Source: Dinoroseobacter sp013215265 (GTDB lineage: Bacteria > Pseudomonadota > Alphaproteobacteria > Rhodobacterales > Rhodobacteraceae). Taken from it: a stretch of 64,000 nt of DNA. The notes below the pieces were generated by a model, which was not told the origin of the DNA, ran no database searches, and worked only from the letters and a program-made list of their open reading frames with translations. Within the stretch, counting starts at the first letter, position 1; every line of letters begins with the position of its first letter. The translations under genes were made by a program, and so were the position numbers. The stretch spans positions 930,001-994,000 of the forward strand of contig OY829366.1 of assembly GCA_963691755.1 (NCBI GenBank), in the 5' to 3' direction. Shown here piece by piece: positions 31,828 through 41,721 of this stretch.

Positions 31828-32259
31828 TCACGCGAGCGGTATGGGACGACATTCGCGAAAGGCCTGAACCTCGGGTGCGGCGCCGTCGAGATCGATGCTG
31901 ATGGCCTGATCGCCCAGAAACGCAATCGCTTGATCATTGAACTGCAATCCGTCGAGAACGTTTCCGAAGCCGCGATCTGTGACCGTCAAGGCCCGGTTGT
32001 CATCACTGAGCTGATGCATTGGTGTGGTAATCGTATTGGGTACACGATCTGCGAAGGCCATTCCGAAAATAGGTGCCGGGGACCAAGTTGCGTCTTTGCG
32101 GGTGAGCGTGATGGAGTAGAGTGGCCTGGAGGGGTCGTATGTCAGCACGACCTCGGCCTGAGCGGTTTCATGGCTCAGGGTGCAAATTGTTCCAATCGTG
32201 GCTTCCCAAGCATGAGCGGGGAAGGCGAAGAGAAGGCCGAAGACGAATGAAATGCGCAT
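31828..32259 (-). CDS. Small exported protein of unknown function
   Basis: A 143-residue protein with a clear signal peptide (MRISFVFGLLFAFPAHA). The mature part has two cysteines (in IGTICTL and FRECRPI) that could form a disulfide, and beta-rich sequence. I do not recognise a family. It is convergent with the ABM gene, sharing the TGATCA at their ends. Confidence 0.65.
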   Translation of the reverse strand: MRISFVFGLLFAFPAHAWEATIGTICTLSHETAQAEVVLTYDPSRPLYSITLTRKDATWSPAPIFGMAFADRVPNTITTPMHQLSDDNRALTVTDRGFGNVLDGLQFNDQAIAFLGDQAISIDLDGAAPEVQAFRECRPIPLA

Positions 32260-32303
32260 GCTTTAAACTTTAGAGCAGGCCGCAATTTTGGAAAGGGGCA
32301 CAG

Positions 32304-32573
32304 GTGCGAAGCGAGAATTTGGCGGAAGAAGTAGATGCATTGCGCTTAGAAATCGCGAAGCTGAATGATCAGAGGTTTCTGCGAAGTCAGGCCACGTGGT
32401 TTGGATTGCTCTGGTACAATTTTTTGCGCGGCCTTGCGCTTGGATTGGGGTCGGTTGTTGGGGCGACCCTACTGGTCTCCGTTTTGGTCTATATGCTGTC
32501 GAGCATCGATTTCGTGCCAGTGATCGGTGAATGGGCCAACGAGATCATCGCAGTGATCGAAGCGCGGGAGTAG
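32304..32573 (+). CDS. DUF5665 small membrane protein
   Basis: An 89-residue protein with a predicted N-terminal coiled coil (EEVDALRLEIAKLNDQRF) and one transmembrane stretch (about 45-70), the DUF5665 layout. The start is GTG at 32304 with GAAAGGGG six bases upstream. Function unknown. It is convergent with uvrB. Confidence 0.7.
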   Translation: MRSENLAEEVDALRLEIAKLNDQRFLRSQATWFGLLWYNFLRGLALGLGSVVGATLLVSVLVYMLSSIDFVPVIGEWANEIIAVIEARE

Positions 32574-32610
32574 GCGCGGACCTCGTCTGAGGGCATCCGG
32601 GAAAAACAGG

Positions 32611-34812
32611 CTAACGGCGCTTGCGCTTCACGTTCCCACCGCGCTGCCCCGGACGCCCTGCAGTGCTGCGCCCGCTCATCTTATTGGCGTCGCTTACTGC
32701 CTGATCCACCGCCGTCTGACGTGCCAGTGGGTCGTCGGACACGACCAGATCGACAGTTTCGAGCCGCTTGATCTCATCCCGTAGCCGCGCGGCTTCTTCG
32801 AATTCGAGGTTTTCGGCCGCTTTGCGCATATCTGTTCTTAGCCCGTCCAGTACGGCTTGCAGGTTTGCCCCGGCAAGAGGTTTCTCGACCTTTGCGGTGA
32901 CGCGGTTCATGTCGACATCGCCTTGATAGAGACCGGCCAAAACGTCCTCGACGTTCTTTTTCACGGTCTCAGGTGTGATTCCGTGTTCTTCGTTGTAGGC
33001 AATCTGCTTCGCCCGGCGGCGATCAGTTTCGCGCATCGCGCGCTCCATGGAGCCGGTGATCTTGTCGGCGTACATGATGACCCGACCATCGGCGTTGCGC
33101 GCCGCGCGTCCGATGGTTTGTACCAGCGAGGTTTCTGAGCGCAGGAAACCTTCTTTGTCGGCATCCAGGATGGCCACCAGCCCGCATTCCGGGATGTCGA
33201 GACCTTCACGCAGAAGGTTGATCCCTACCAGCACATCAAACGCGCCCAGACGTAGGTCACGCAAAATCTCGATCCGCTCAAGCGTGTCGATGTCCGAATG
33301 CATATAGCGCACCTTTATGCCCTGTTCGTGCAGGTATTCGGTCAGGTCTTCAGCCATTCGCTTGGTCAGTGTGGTGACCAAAGTCCGGTAGCCGCTTTCG
33401 GTGACGCGCCGGACCTCGTCGAGCAGATCATCCACTTGCATTTCGACAGGCCTGATCTCGACCAACGGATCAAGCAGGCCTGTGGGGCGGATCACCTGTT
33501 CGGTGAAGACGCCACCGGTCTGTTCCATCTCCCACGACGCTGGCGTGGCCGAAACGAAGATTGACTGAGGGCGCATAGCGTCCCATTCCTCGAACTTCAG
33601 GGGGCGGTTATCCATGCAGGATGGCAGGCGGAACCCATGTTCGGCCAATGTGAACTTGCGCCGATAGTCGCCGCGATACATCCCGCCGATCTGCGGTACG
33701 GAGACGTGAGATTCGTCGGCAAAAACAATCGCGTTGTCGGGGATGTATTCAAACAACGTGGGCGGTGGTTCGCCCGGTGCACGGCCTGTCAGATAACGCG
33801 AGTAGTTTTCGATCCCGTTGCAAACACCCGTGGCCTCGAGCATTTCGATGTCAAAGTTGGTGCGCTGTTCCAAACGCTGCGCTTCCAGAAGTTTGCCTTC
33901 TGACACGAGTTGGTCCAACCGCATTCTGAGTTCTTTTTTTATAGAAACAACAGCTTGCTGCATTGTTGGGCGTGGCGTCACATAGTGCGAGTTTGCATAA
34001 ATACGCACGCGGTCTCGGGTGCCTTCTTTGGCGCCGGTCAATGGGTCAAACTCGGTGATGCTCTCAAGCTCTTCCCCGAAGAAGGAAAATCGTAGGGCAC
34101 GATCTTCGAGGTGAGCCGGCCAGACCTCCAGACTATCGCCGCGTACGCGGAATGAGCCACGCTGAAAGGCCTGGTCATTGCGCCGGTATTGTTGGGCTAC
34201 GAGATCAGCAATCACGCCGCGCTGATCATACATTTTTCCGGCTTCGAGATCCTGGGTCATCGCCCCGTAGGTTTCGACTGATCCAATGCCGTAGATGCAA
34301 GATACAGAGGCCACGATGATGACGTCATCACGTTCCAAAAGCGCGCGTGTCGCCGAGTGACGCATTCGGTCAATCTGTTCGTTTATCTGGCTTTCTTTTT
34401 CGATATACGTATCTGACCGGGCAACATAAGCCTCTGGCTGATAGTAATCATAATAGCTTACGAAGTATTCCACCGCGTTGTCGGGAAAGAAGCCCTTGAA
34501 TTCACCATAAAGCTGCGCTGCGAGTGTTTTGTTTGGTGCGAGGATAATGGCAGGGCGTTGGGTCGCCTCGATGATCTTGGCCATCGTGAATGTCTTACCG
34601 GTACCTGTTGCACCAAGCAGAACCTGATCACGTTCTCCGTCCTTAATACCGGCAGAGAGCTCTGCAATCGCTGTTGGCTGGTCCCCCGCAGGATCGAATT
34701 CGGTGTTGAGCATGAATTGCACACCACCTTCGAGCTTGGCGCGTGTTTTGGGATCCTCGGCCGGGCTATTGAGAATCGGCTGGGTGGGGATGGTGAGATC
34801 TGTCTGGGTCAT
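32611..34812 (-). CDS. uvrB: UvrABC excinuclease subunit B
   Basis: A 733-residue UvrB, the damage-verifying helicase of nucleotide excision repair. The Walker A motif GATGTGKT is at 67-74, the beta-hairpin region YYQPEAYV follows, and ILDADKEGFLRSETSLVQTIGRAARN is the helicase motif V/VI area. The C-terminal UVR domain (EFEEAARLRDEIKRLE) is present. The N-terminal 28 residues before LEGGVQFML are an extension. I looked for a GTTC-N7-GTTC LexA site upstream and found none. Confidence 0.97.
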   Translation of the reverse strand: MTQTDLTIPTQPILNSPAEDPKTRAKLEGGVQFMLNTEFDPAGDQPTAIAELSAGIKDGERDQVLLGATGTGKTFTMAKIIEATQRPAIILAPNKTLAAQLYGEFKGFFPDNAVEYFVSYYDYYQPEAYVARSDTYIEKESQINEQIDRMRHSATRALLERDDVIIVASVSCIYGIGSVETYGAMTQDLEAGKMYDQRGVIADLVAQQYRRNDQAFQRGSFRVRGDSLEVWPAHLEDRALRFSFFGEELESITEFDPLTGAKEGTRDRVRIYANSHYVTPRPTMQQAVVSIKKELRMRLDQLVSEGKLLEAQRLEQRTNFDIEMLEATGVCNGIENYSRYLTGRAPGEPPPTLFEYIPDNAIVFADESHVSVPQIGGMYRGDYRRKFTLAEHGFRLPSCMDNRPLKFEEWDAMRPQSIFVSATPASWEMEQTGGVFTEQVIRPTGLLDPLVEIRPVEMQVDDLLDEVRRVTESGYRTLVTTLTKRMAEDLTEYLHEQGIKVRYMHSDIDTLERIEILRDLRLGAFDVLVGINLLREGLDIPECGLVAILDADKEGFLRSETSLVQTIGRAARNADGRVIMYADKITGSMERAMRETDRRRAKQIAYNEEHGITPETVKKNVEDVLAGLYQGDVDMNRVTAKVEKPLAGANLQAVLDGLRTDMRKAAENLEFEEAARLRDEIKRLETVDLVVSDDPLARQTAVDQAVSDANKMSGRSTAGRPGQRGGNVKRKRR

Positions 34813-35069
34813 GTCCCTAAGATTGGATCAAGCATCCCGAAGGGCAAGGGAGAGTTGGGGTTGTTTTGTCACGGCGCTGACATGGGATTTTGGCGGTGCT
34901 GGGAGACCCTGTCCGAAACCAAACACCGGCCTTCGCTTTGGCAGGCGTCATGTGGGTGCCGCAGACCAAAGCGATAATCGGTTTGCGATCGCACCTGCAG
35001 ACAAACTGACGCCTTGCGTATGAAAGCGATCTGAGGTTCAACCGACTTAACGACGAACGGAGTGATCCC

Positions 35070-35381
35070 ATGCGCGCACGCATTTACCAGCCCGCCCGCA
35101 ACGCTATGCAATCGGGCACCGCAAAAACGAAGAACTGGGTATTGGAATTCGCCCCGGCGAGCGCACGCAATGTGGACCCGTTGATGGGCTGGACCAGCTC
35201 CGATGACATGAACAGTCAAGTCAAGCTACGTTTCGACAGCAAGGAAGCTGCGATGGATTATGCCAAATCCAGAGGTATCGAAGTCGTTGTGACTGAACCC
35301 AAGAAGCGCAAGCCAAACATCCGTTCGCGCGGCTATGGTGAGAACTTCGCCACCGACCGTCGTGGCGCCTGGACGCATTGA
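35070..35381 (+). CDS. NDUFS4-like complex I accessory subunit
   Basis: A 103-residue protein of the ETC complex I subunit family (NDUFS4 orthologues of alphaproteobacteria). RARIYQPARNAMQSG, KNWVLEF and PLMGWTSSDDM are the family motifs, ending in KPNIRSRGYGENFATDR. It binds the peripheral arm of NADH:ubiquinone oxidoreductase; the other subunits are elsewhere. The final bases overlap the GNAT gene. Confidence 0.92.
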   Translation: MRARIYQPARNAMQSGTAKTKNWVLEFAPASARNVDPLMGWTSSDDMNSQVKLRFDSKEAAMDYAKSRGIEVVVTEPKKRKPNIRSRGYGENFATDRRGAWTH

Positions 35382-35842
35382 GCGGCTACACCCTTCAACC
35401 TGATGATCCTTTGCGGCCTGCAGTTGCGGCGCTGATTGCGCGTCATTTCAAATTGATGCGGGATACGTCGCCTCCTGAAAGCTGTCACGTAATGGAGGCG
35501 TCCGAACTGACTGCAGCGGGTGCCACGCTTTATTCGTTGAGCGATGGGGATGAGGTGATCGGGATCGGCGCGCTGAAGCCGTTAGAACCTGGCGTTGGTG
35601 AACTAAAGTCGATGCATGTTGCAGCCGAAGCGCGTGGCAAAGGGGCGTCAAAGGCCTTGCTTGATGCGCTTCTTGAGGCCGCGCGCGCGGAAAGAATGCA
35701 TCGGGTGAACCTTGAGACTGGCGTTGAGGACGTATTCGCTGCCGCTCGTGGTCTTTACCTGCGCTATGGGTTTGAAGAATGCCCACCCTTCGGTGATTAT
35801 GGTGAGGATCCTTTGAGTGTTTTCATGACCAAGGCACTCTAG
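35378..35842 (+). CDS. GNAT family N-acetyltransferase
   Basis: A 154-residue GNAT protein. LKSMHVAAEARGKGASKALL is the acetyl-CoA-binding motif A (R-G-K-G-A) and LYLRYGFEECPPFGDY the C-terminal beta bulge. The start is TTG at 35378, overlapping the upstream stop by four bases (TTGA), so it is probably translated by coupling. Resembles the YhfO/PanZ-like small GNAT group; substrate unknown. Confidence 0.85.
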   Translation: MSGYTLQPDDPLRPAVAALIARHFKLMRDTSPPESCHVMEASELTAAGATLYSLSDGDEVIGIGALKPLEPGVGELKSMHVAAEARGKGASKALLDALLEAARAERMHRVNLETGVEDVFAAARGLYLRYGFEECPPFGDYGEDPLSVFMTKAL

Positions 35843-35883
35843 GTCTTGCCCATAGGTGATTTTCGCCGCACAACCGGGCCAGC

Positions 35884-35960
35884 GGTCCCGTAGCTCAACT
35901 GGATAGAGCAGCTGACTTCTAATCAGCAGGCTGAGGGTTCGAGTCCTTCCGGGATCGCCA
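35884..35960 (+). tRNA. tRNA-Arg (anticodon TCT)
   Basis: A 77-base cloverleaf. GGTCCCG pairs with CGGGATC (one G-U), the anticodon stem GCTGA/TCAGC encloses CTTCTAA with anticodon TCT at 35918-35920, GTTCGAGTC is the T loop, and the 3' CCA is encoded. The accessory catabolic region starts right after it, and tRNA 3' ends are common integration sites. Confidence 0.97.
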
Positions 35961-36531
35961 AAAAATCAGATACTTGGTGTAAATTTATGGCTGGGTCGTG
36001 GTGCGCTGGCTTTCATCCAGCTTTCACCATTAGCTAGTTGAACTTGATCGGGTTAGCCCATGGCGGGCGACCCTGAGGGGGTTATTTTGCCCTTAACATT
36101 TACCCCATGGGCTGGTGGGGACCAGGGGTGCCAAGTTCGCCGCCGCCATGGCACCGTTCATCGTACCGGGCGACTACCTGCTGTTCTTGACGCTTTTTGC
36201 CGCCTTTCTTATCGGATCCTGGCTGATCTCAAGTACAATCCAGATCAAAATTTCGAACACCATATTTCAAGTAAGGTCTGGTAGGATCTGCAGCGCATAT
36301 TTGAAAGCTAAAAGGGATCCCAAAATATCATTATGGCGCATTCAATGCTTCTTTATGTTAAAAATTCTTGACTTTGGGATCCCTAAATGTAGTGTGACAC
36401 GTATCGCGGGCTGTTGGCTTGTCGACGTTCAGTTGCCGTAGCGGACCAGTTGACTCTTGCACTTTCGGCAGCTCTGCCAACGTTCCACTGGAAAGGAGAG
36501 ACGCTCAATAAACGAGCTGAGGGAGGAAAAG
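35961..36531 (+). promoter_or_regulatory. Gene-free 571-base region with two GGGATCCC operators
   Basis: No convincing gene lies here. The left half is GC-rich, the right half turns AT-rich. Two perfect palindromes GGGATCCC lie at 36314-36321 (flanks AAA/AAA) and 36376-36383 (flanks TTT/TAAA), centres 62 bp apart. TTGACT at 36369-36374 overlaps the second and could be a -35 box, so a bound repressor would block RNA polymerase. These match the sites near 44180 and 46840-46980 and probably bind the GntR protein encoded at 46046. Confidence 0.7.
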
Positions 36532-37584
36532 ATGCTCAATACAATTAAGATGGTGGCTTTCGGAGTTGCCGCTTTGGCGGCGACATCCGTTGCTGCCGAA
36601 GTTAACCTAACATCTAATGCGGCCGGCGCCGGTACGGCCGGTGCTCTATCGGCCACCTCGCTGGTTGAGAACGCAGCAGAACGTGGCATTGCGAATATTC
36701 AGCTGAAAGACGGCCAGACCGGAACAAACTATGTGCTCGCCTTGGCCGAAGGGAAAATTGATCTGGCAAGTGCCCCGTTCATCTTGCCTTTCCTGATGGC
36801 ACGTGCGGCTGGTCCTTATTCAAACATGGACAGTGATCAGGCCCATGAACTTGGGCATAGCATTCAGATGCTATACCCCTACACCTTTTCAATTTACACA
36901 CTCTACGCCTATGACGCCAAAGGCGTTTCAAATTGGGAAGACATTGAGGGTATGAAAGTTCTCAATGGTCCACCGCGAGGCACCGCTGCTTTGAACTCAC
37001 GCAGTTTGATTCAACTATTCACCGATTTGAAGTCAGATGAAGACTACGAGTCTATTACGGTTAACTGGGGGCAAATGGCCCAGGCTATCATTGAGGGTTC
37101 TGCGGATGTTGCGGTCATTCCGGTGATGTTCCCAGGACCTCGGGTTACCCAAGCATCTGCGGCTGGATCAATGACGATGATTTCTATGCCAAGAGAAGCC
37201 TTTGAGGCTGAAGCCGCTCAAAAATTTCTGAACAAGCCGGGGTCAACGCCCTTCTTGGTTCCGTTGGCTGAGATCCGCGAGGCCATGGGTGATCAGTGGA
37301 CAGTAACTTCCGAAGACGACATGTTCCGCGGAATGGCTGTTCCTGGTGGTGACTTTGTCAACGCAAGCATGGACGAAGAATTAGCTTATCAGTTGACCAA
37401 ATCTCATATCGAGAACCTCGACAACATCAGAGCAATGGCGCCCTTTATGGCGACACTAAACTTCGGAGATGTCTCGGAAGAGGCTAACGGTTTGTGTGGT
37501 GCAAACATTGTGAAGTTCCACCCTGGGGCGGTTCGCGCTTGGGAAGAAGCAGGATATGAACTTCCCGAATGCGCAAAACCTTAA
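36532..37584 (+). CDS. TAXI family TRAP transporter substrate-binding protein
   Basis: A 350-residue periplasmic binding protein with a signal peptide (MLNTIKMVAFGVAALAATSVAA). TNYVLALAEGKIDLASAP and the central MKVLNGPPRGTAALNSRSL fit the TAXI type of TRAP binding protein, as does the fused permease gene next to it. It is the first gene of the putative TAXI-permease-sulfatase-metallohydrolase operon. GGGAGGAAAAG precedes the ATG at 36532; a longer frame from 36457 would hide the signal peptide. The ligand is unknown, but the two neighbouring hydrolase genes suggest a sulfate ester. Confidence 0.85.
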   Translation: MLNTIKMVAFGVAALAATSVAAEVNLTSNAAGAGTAGALSATSLVENAAERGIANIQLKDGQTGTNYVLALAEGKIDLASAPFILPFLMARAAGPYSNMDSDQAHELGHSIQMLYPYTFSIYTLYAYDAKGVSNWEDIEGMKVLNGPPRGTAALNSRSLIQLFTDLKSDEDYESITVNWGQMAQAIIEGSADVAVIPVMFPGPRVTQASAAGSMTMISMPREAFEAEAAQKFLNKPGSTPFLVPLAEIREAMGDQWTVTSEDDMFRGMAVPGGDFVNASMDEELAYQLTKSHIENLDNIRAMAPFMATLNFGDVSEEANGLCGANIVKFHPGAVRAWEEAGYELPECAKP

Positions 37585-37605
37585 GCCGCAAAAATACAAA
37601 AAACT

Positions 37606-37624
37606 GGGCGCCCAAAAGGCGCCC
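37606..37624 (+). terminator. Intercistronic hairpin after the TAXI gene
   Basis: GGGCGCC (37606-37612) pairs with GGCGCCC (37618-37624), followed by TTAATTTTC. It is a weak terminator by form and lies within the operon, so it likely sets more binding protein than permease. Confidence 0.65.
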
Positions 37625-37660
37625 TTAATTTTCTCACAATAAAATATAAGGCCCGCAAGA

Positions 37661-40009
37661 ATGTCGGAAAGCAAAGGAGCCAAACCATCGGACAAAAAGG
37701 CAACCGAGGGGTTTGCCGATCAGTTGGTTTATGTGCTGGCTTTTGTTTTGGTGCTGGTTGGTCTGATCAATGTCACGCCGTCCATTCCGGGGTGGGATGA
37801 CCTATGGAAGGACCTTACCGGCAACGAGTTTTTCCGGGTGAGGCGATTTTCAACCGAGTGGTTATTTCCGATTACCTTTTTTTGGATGTTGCTGATCGTA
37901 GCGTTGAAGCACTCGATGTGGCGAAGTTGGGTCGACAGCACACCCAACAAAAGGCGACTTGGTTTGCTGATTGATGTCGCGCTCGTGATCGCCGCGGCTT
38001 CGGTCTCGTTGACTTATCTGATTGAGATCGAATCTGTTTGCCTGATCGACGTATTCACCGGCGATCGCGCCCGTTTGGTCGCACGTGCGCTGCAGGCCGA
38101 GATTGAATTCGCCGAACTCTATGGGCTACCGGCACCCGACTCCGCGGATGATCCGGGTTGCCTAAATACGACTGGCGGCTGGGTCATTCTCATTATTTCC
38201 GCCGCGATCGCTGTGTTCTTAGGGTACAATGTCAAGGTTTGGGGGCTGCCACTGGTTCTGGTCTCAATCCTGATTGCATCCTACACTTTTGCCACCATTC
38301 TGAATTGGTACTTTTTGGGTGCTGAAGGACAAAACAAATATCTTGTAACTATCCTCAGCAGTGAAGAGACCCGAAGCCTCGCAGCAAGCCGTGGTCTCTT
38401 TCACGACGCCTTGGTCAATCAATCTGCTGGTCTATTAGGCAGATTCATCAACGTGCTGCTGATCCTCGTATTTCCATATGTTATTTTAGGTGCGCTTTTC
38501 GGCAAATGCGCGGGTGGTCAGGCGCTGATCAAAATCGCGTTCTCCGCAACCAGAAACCTGCGCGGTGGCCCGGCACATGCAGCGATCGTTTCATCTGCGA
38601 TGTTTGGCACCATTACTGGCGGGCCCGTGGTCAACGTTTTGTCAACCGGCGTCCTCACAATCCCAATGATGCTAAAGCGGGGGTTCTCGAAAGTATTTGC
38701 GGGTGGTGTAGAGGCTGCAGCTTCGTCTGGAGGGGCTATAATGCCCCCCATTATGGGCGTTGCCGCTTTCGTCATGGCTGCGCTTACTGGCGTGCCCTAT
38801 CGCGAGATTATTATTGCTGCGGCCATTCCAGCGCTTTTTTATTTTGTTTGTCTCTTTTTGTCGGTGGTTTTCCAGGCACGCAAGCAGAACATTAAAGCTG
38901 TAGGTGAGTTAACGGATGACATGCGTCTGACGGGAACAGACAGATTGCATCTTCTGCAGATCTTCGGTCCGGTCCTGTTGGTTTTGGTGTTGCTGTTGAC
39001 GCCGAAGGACGCAGTCGGATGCAGCTGGTATTCTTTGATGCTGGGTGCTGTTGTTGAAATGAACGGAGAGACCTGCAAGATTATTGATCTGCCGTGGATC
39101 GTTGAACTGTTTCAGAACGCAGCAGGTGATGCCAGCGCTGCCGGCTGGTGGGCCGTCATGTTTTTGTTGGTTCTGATGTTTATAGACAAAGAGTTCCGTG
39201 CAAATCCGCGAAAGATACTGGACGCGCTATCTGGAGCAGGCGTTACGATCTCTACTTTGTTCCTTATGTTTATGGCGGTGACAGTCATTGACGTTTGCCT
39301 TAACTTCACTGGCCTTGCAAAGTTCGTGGCCGTTGATGTCTTATCCTTTCTGAATTCCTTTGAAGTCGCTACGAGCTCTGCAGGGTTCCAGCTCTTCGCT
39401 TTGGTCCTAACGATGTTATTGGCAGTGCTGTTGGGTATGGGGATGCCTGCTGTGCCAGCCTATATCAACGTCGCCTTGCTTATGGGGCCGATGCTGGTGG
39501 GGCTTGGGTTGGCAACCTTTACTGCGCATATGTTTATCTTTTATTTCGCAGTGGCGTCTGCGATCACTCCACCGGTTGCTCTGGCGGCTTTCGCGGCGTC
39601 CTCAATTACAAAAGCCGACCCAATGAAAACTGGCTTCTCGGCAGTAAAATCCGGAATTGTGATGTTCATCATTCCGTTTGTCTTTGCGATTTATCCAGAG
39701 CTTCTACTGATCGACAAAGCCGTGATTGATCCTAATACTGGGATCTTTCTTGCGGGTTACGACGGCAATGTAGACTTGGGATGGCTCGCATTTCTCATGG
39801 CGCGGCTGTCGCTGTCGCTTTACCTGATTTCGAGTGCGCTTGCAGGGTATGATCGTAAGGCTTTGAGCCTCGTCGACATCACCATCAGGATTGGTATCGC
39901 TGTTTTGATACTTGTGCGACCTGCAGAGCTTTATGGGGTGGGTATTGCTGCAGGGGTTGTCGTTGTCTGTTTCCATTACTTTCAGAACCGCCGCACAATA
40001 CCAGCTTGA
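37661..40009 (+). CDS. TRAP transporter fused permease (TAXI type)
   Basis: A 782-residue polytopic protein that combines the small DctQ-like and large DctM-like subunits, the standard form in TAXI systems. The N-terminal 200 residues hold about four helices; from residue about 270 the DctM part shows VSSAMFGTITGGPVVNVLSTGVLTIP and the GMGMPAVPAYI motif. An unusual loop with cysteines (about 125-170 and 450-475) lies between helices. It is an ion-driven importer working with the binding protein upstream. Confidence 0.9.
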   Translation: MSESKGAKPSDKKATEGFADQLVYVLAFVLVLVGLINVTPSIPGWDDLWKDLTGNEFFRVRRFSTEWLFPITFFWMLLIVALKHSMWRSWVDSTPNKRRLGLLIDVALVIAAASVSLTYLIEIESVCLIDVFTGDRARLVARALQAEIEFAELYGLPAPDSADDPGCLNTTGGWVILIISAAIAVFLGYNVKVWGLPLVLVSILIASYTFATILNWYFLGAEGQNKYLVTILSSEETRSLAASRGLFHDALVNQSAGLLGRFINVLLILVFPYVILGALFGKCAGGQALIKIAFSATRNLRGGPAHAAIVSSAMFGTITGGPVVNVLSTGVLTIPMMLKRGFSKVFAGGVEAAASSGGAIMPPIMGVAAFVMAALTGVPYREIIIAAAIPALFYFVCLFLSVVFQARKQNIKAVGELTDDMRLTGTDRLHLLQIFGPVLLVLVLLLTPKDAVGCSWYSLMLGAVVEMNGETCKIIDLPWIVELFQNAAGDASAAGWWAVMFLLVLMFIDKEFRANPRKILDALSGAGVTISTLFLMFMAVTVIDVCLNFTGLAKFVAVDVLSFLNSFEVATSSAGFQLFALVLTMLLAVLLGMGMPAVPAYINVALLMGPMLVGLGLATFTAHMFIFYFAVASAITPPVALAAFAASSITKADPMKTGFSAVKSGIVMFIIPFVFAIYPELLLIDKAVIDPNTGIFLAGYDGNVDLGWLAFLMARLSLSLYLISSALAGYDRKALSLVDITIRIGIAVLILVRPAELYGVGIAAGVVVVCFHYFQNRRTIPA

Positions 40010-40048
40010 GTGCCGCAGTTGTTGCTATGACATAAAGACGAACAGCGA

Positions 40049-41632
40049 ATGACCGATCGGCCAAGCTATATTCTCTTCATTACCGACCAGCAGAGATATG
40101 ATCATCTGGCTTGCAATGGGCATCCGGTCCTGAAAACGCCGCATATAGACGAGATTGCGGCGGAAGGCGTTTCCTATGATCGTTTTTATGTCGCATCACC
40201 TGTGTGCATGCCCAATAGGGCAAGCCTTATGACGTGCCGCATGCCTTCAAGCCATGGGGTACGATCGCTAGGTATACCGCTGGATCACCGCAATGTGACC
40301 TTTGTCGAGCTAATGGCCGCGGCCGGCTATGACACGGCTTTGATTGGCAAGAGCCATCTGCAAAACGTCTCAGACTTCCCAACGCAATACAAAAAACCAG
40401 TTCACCGTGATGGGTTTATTGCACCGCCAGAAAATCTTGCAGTGGCCATTCGTTCGGATTTGGATGGTGAGAATTACCAATACGAGCGACAGGCTTACTT
40501 TGATGCCTACGGCGCCGATGCTCCTACGCCGTATTATGGATTTGAGCACTATGATTCAGTTGCGCGACACGGCACGAAGCCCGGTGGAAATTATCACGAA
40601 TGGCTTGCAAAAGAAGCCCCTGAAGTTCTGGAGATGCGCGGACCAGAACAACAGTTTTCGCACAACTATACTTGTCCTCAGGCCTATCGAACCAAGGTTC
40701 CTGAGGAGTATTACGCAACCAGTTACATCGCAAAGCAGGCAGTTAGGTTTTTAAAAAGCCGCAAGAACAATCCAAAGCCGTTCTTTCTGATGGTGTCTTT
40801 TCCGGACCCGCACCATCCTTTCAACCCTCCAGGCAAATACTGGGACATGTATGATCCGGCAGATATGGTTGTGCCTGCTGCCTATGAGACAAATGACTGG
40901 GACGTGCCGGAGTATATATTGAGTGCGGAACGGGCAAAGGCAAAAGACCCAAGCCTTGGAGGGCGGACGGGATATTCGGTCTCCGTGACGAAACAGCAAG
41001 CGTTAGAAGCTCGGGCGCTAACCTGCGGGATGATTGCGATGGTCGATGACGCAATTGGCGATGTACGTGACGCAGCCGCGGCGGCCGGGCTTTCGGATGA
41101 AACTGTTCAGATTTTCACCTCTGATCACGGTGACCATTTGGGGGATCACAGACTTCTTTTCAAAGGCTCCGAACAATATAACGTGTTGTCTCATGTTCCA
41201 TTTATCTGGGCTGATCCTAATGGCGGCAAAGGCGTTCGCTTGGATGAGTTTGCACAGACTCACGATATTGGCTCTACTATTCTTGAGCACGCTCGTATCG
41301 AACCCGCAGCAGGTATGCAGGGAAACATTATGTCTGTTGCGGGAGGTAGTCCGCGCGATGCTGCGTTCATTCAGTATGATACACAGCGAGAACAAGAAGC
41401 CTTTGGCGTTGAGCCGCGAGCGCATACACTTGTCCATGGAAAATTTCGCCTAACGATGTATCGAGGCATATGCCCGAACGAATTGTTTGATCTTGAAAAA
41501 GATCCAAACGAGATGAAAAATCTTTGGACTGATCCAGCCCATGGTCAGGTGAGGGCTGCGCTGACTGAGCGTTTGGTGGAACTAGAAATGAATGCGATAG
41601 ATCGCGTGCCGTTCCCAACTGCGGAAGCCTAG
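40049..41632 (+). CDS. Formylglycine-type sulfatase
   Basis: A 527-residue alkaline-phosphatase-superfamily sulfatase. Cys53 in SPVCMPNRASLMT is the C-x-P-x-R site that is modified to formylglycine; ITDQQR at the N-terminus and FTSDHGDHLGDH supply metal ligands. There is no signal peptide, so hydrolysis would be cytoplasmic, after TRAP import. The maturation enzyme is not in the window. It follows the permease by 39 bases. Sulfate ester versus phosphonate monoester as substrate cannot be fully separated by motif, but the sulfatase context favours the first. Confidence 0.88.
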   Translation: MTDRPSYILFITDQQRYDHLACNGHPVLKTPHIDEIAAEGVSYDRFYVASPVCMPNRASLMTCRMPSSHGVRSLGIPLDHRNVTFVELMAAAGYDTALIGKSHLQNVSDFPTQYKKPVHRDGFIAPPENLAVAIRSDLDGENYQYERQAYFDAYGADAPTPYYGFEHYDSVARHGTKPGGNYHEWLAKEAPEVLEMRGPEQQFSHNYTCPQAYRTKVPEEYYATSYIAKQAVRFLKSRKNNPKPFFLMVSFPDPHHPFNPPGKYWDMYDPADMVVPAAYETNDWDVPEYILSAERAKAKDPSLGGRTGYSVSVTKQQALEARALTCGMIAMVDDAIGDVRDAAAAAGLSDETVQIFTSDHGDHLGDHRLLFKGSEQYNVLSHVPFIWADPNGGKGVRLDEFAQTHDIGSTILEHARIEPAAGMQGNIMSVAGGSPRDAAFIQYDTQREQEAFGVEPRAHTLVHGKFRLTMYRGICPNELFDLEKDPNEMKNLWTDPAHGQVRAALTERLVELEMNAIDRVPFPTAEA

Positions 41633-41721
41633 GTCCGGTGTGCAGCTAAAGGTATGATTTGATCCATACAGCCCATGCAGCATGCGCCAAACGATAAATT
41701 CCAAGGTCAGATTGGGGTAAG

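Noticed and set aside
34813..35069. LexA-type SOS box in front of uvrB
   Set aside because: I searched for GTTC-N7-GTTC and its complement in the gap and did not find it.
36115..36441. A 108-codon frame with a hydrophobic stretch between tRNA-Arg and the TAXI gene
   Set aside because: It has no binding site, runs through both GGGATCCC operators, and its second half has no protein-like composition. At most a remnant.
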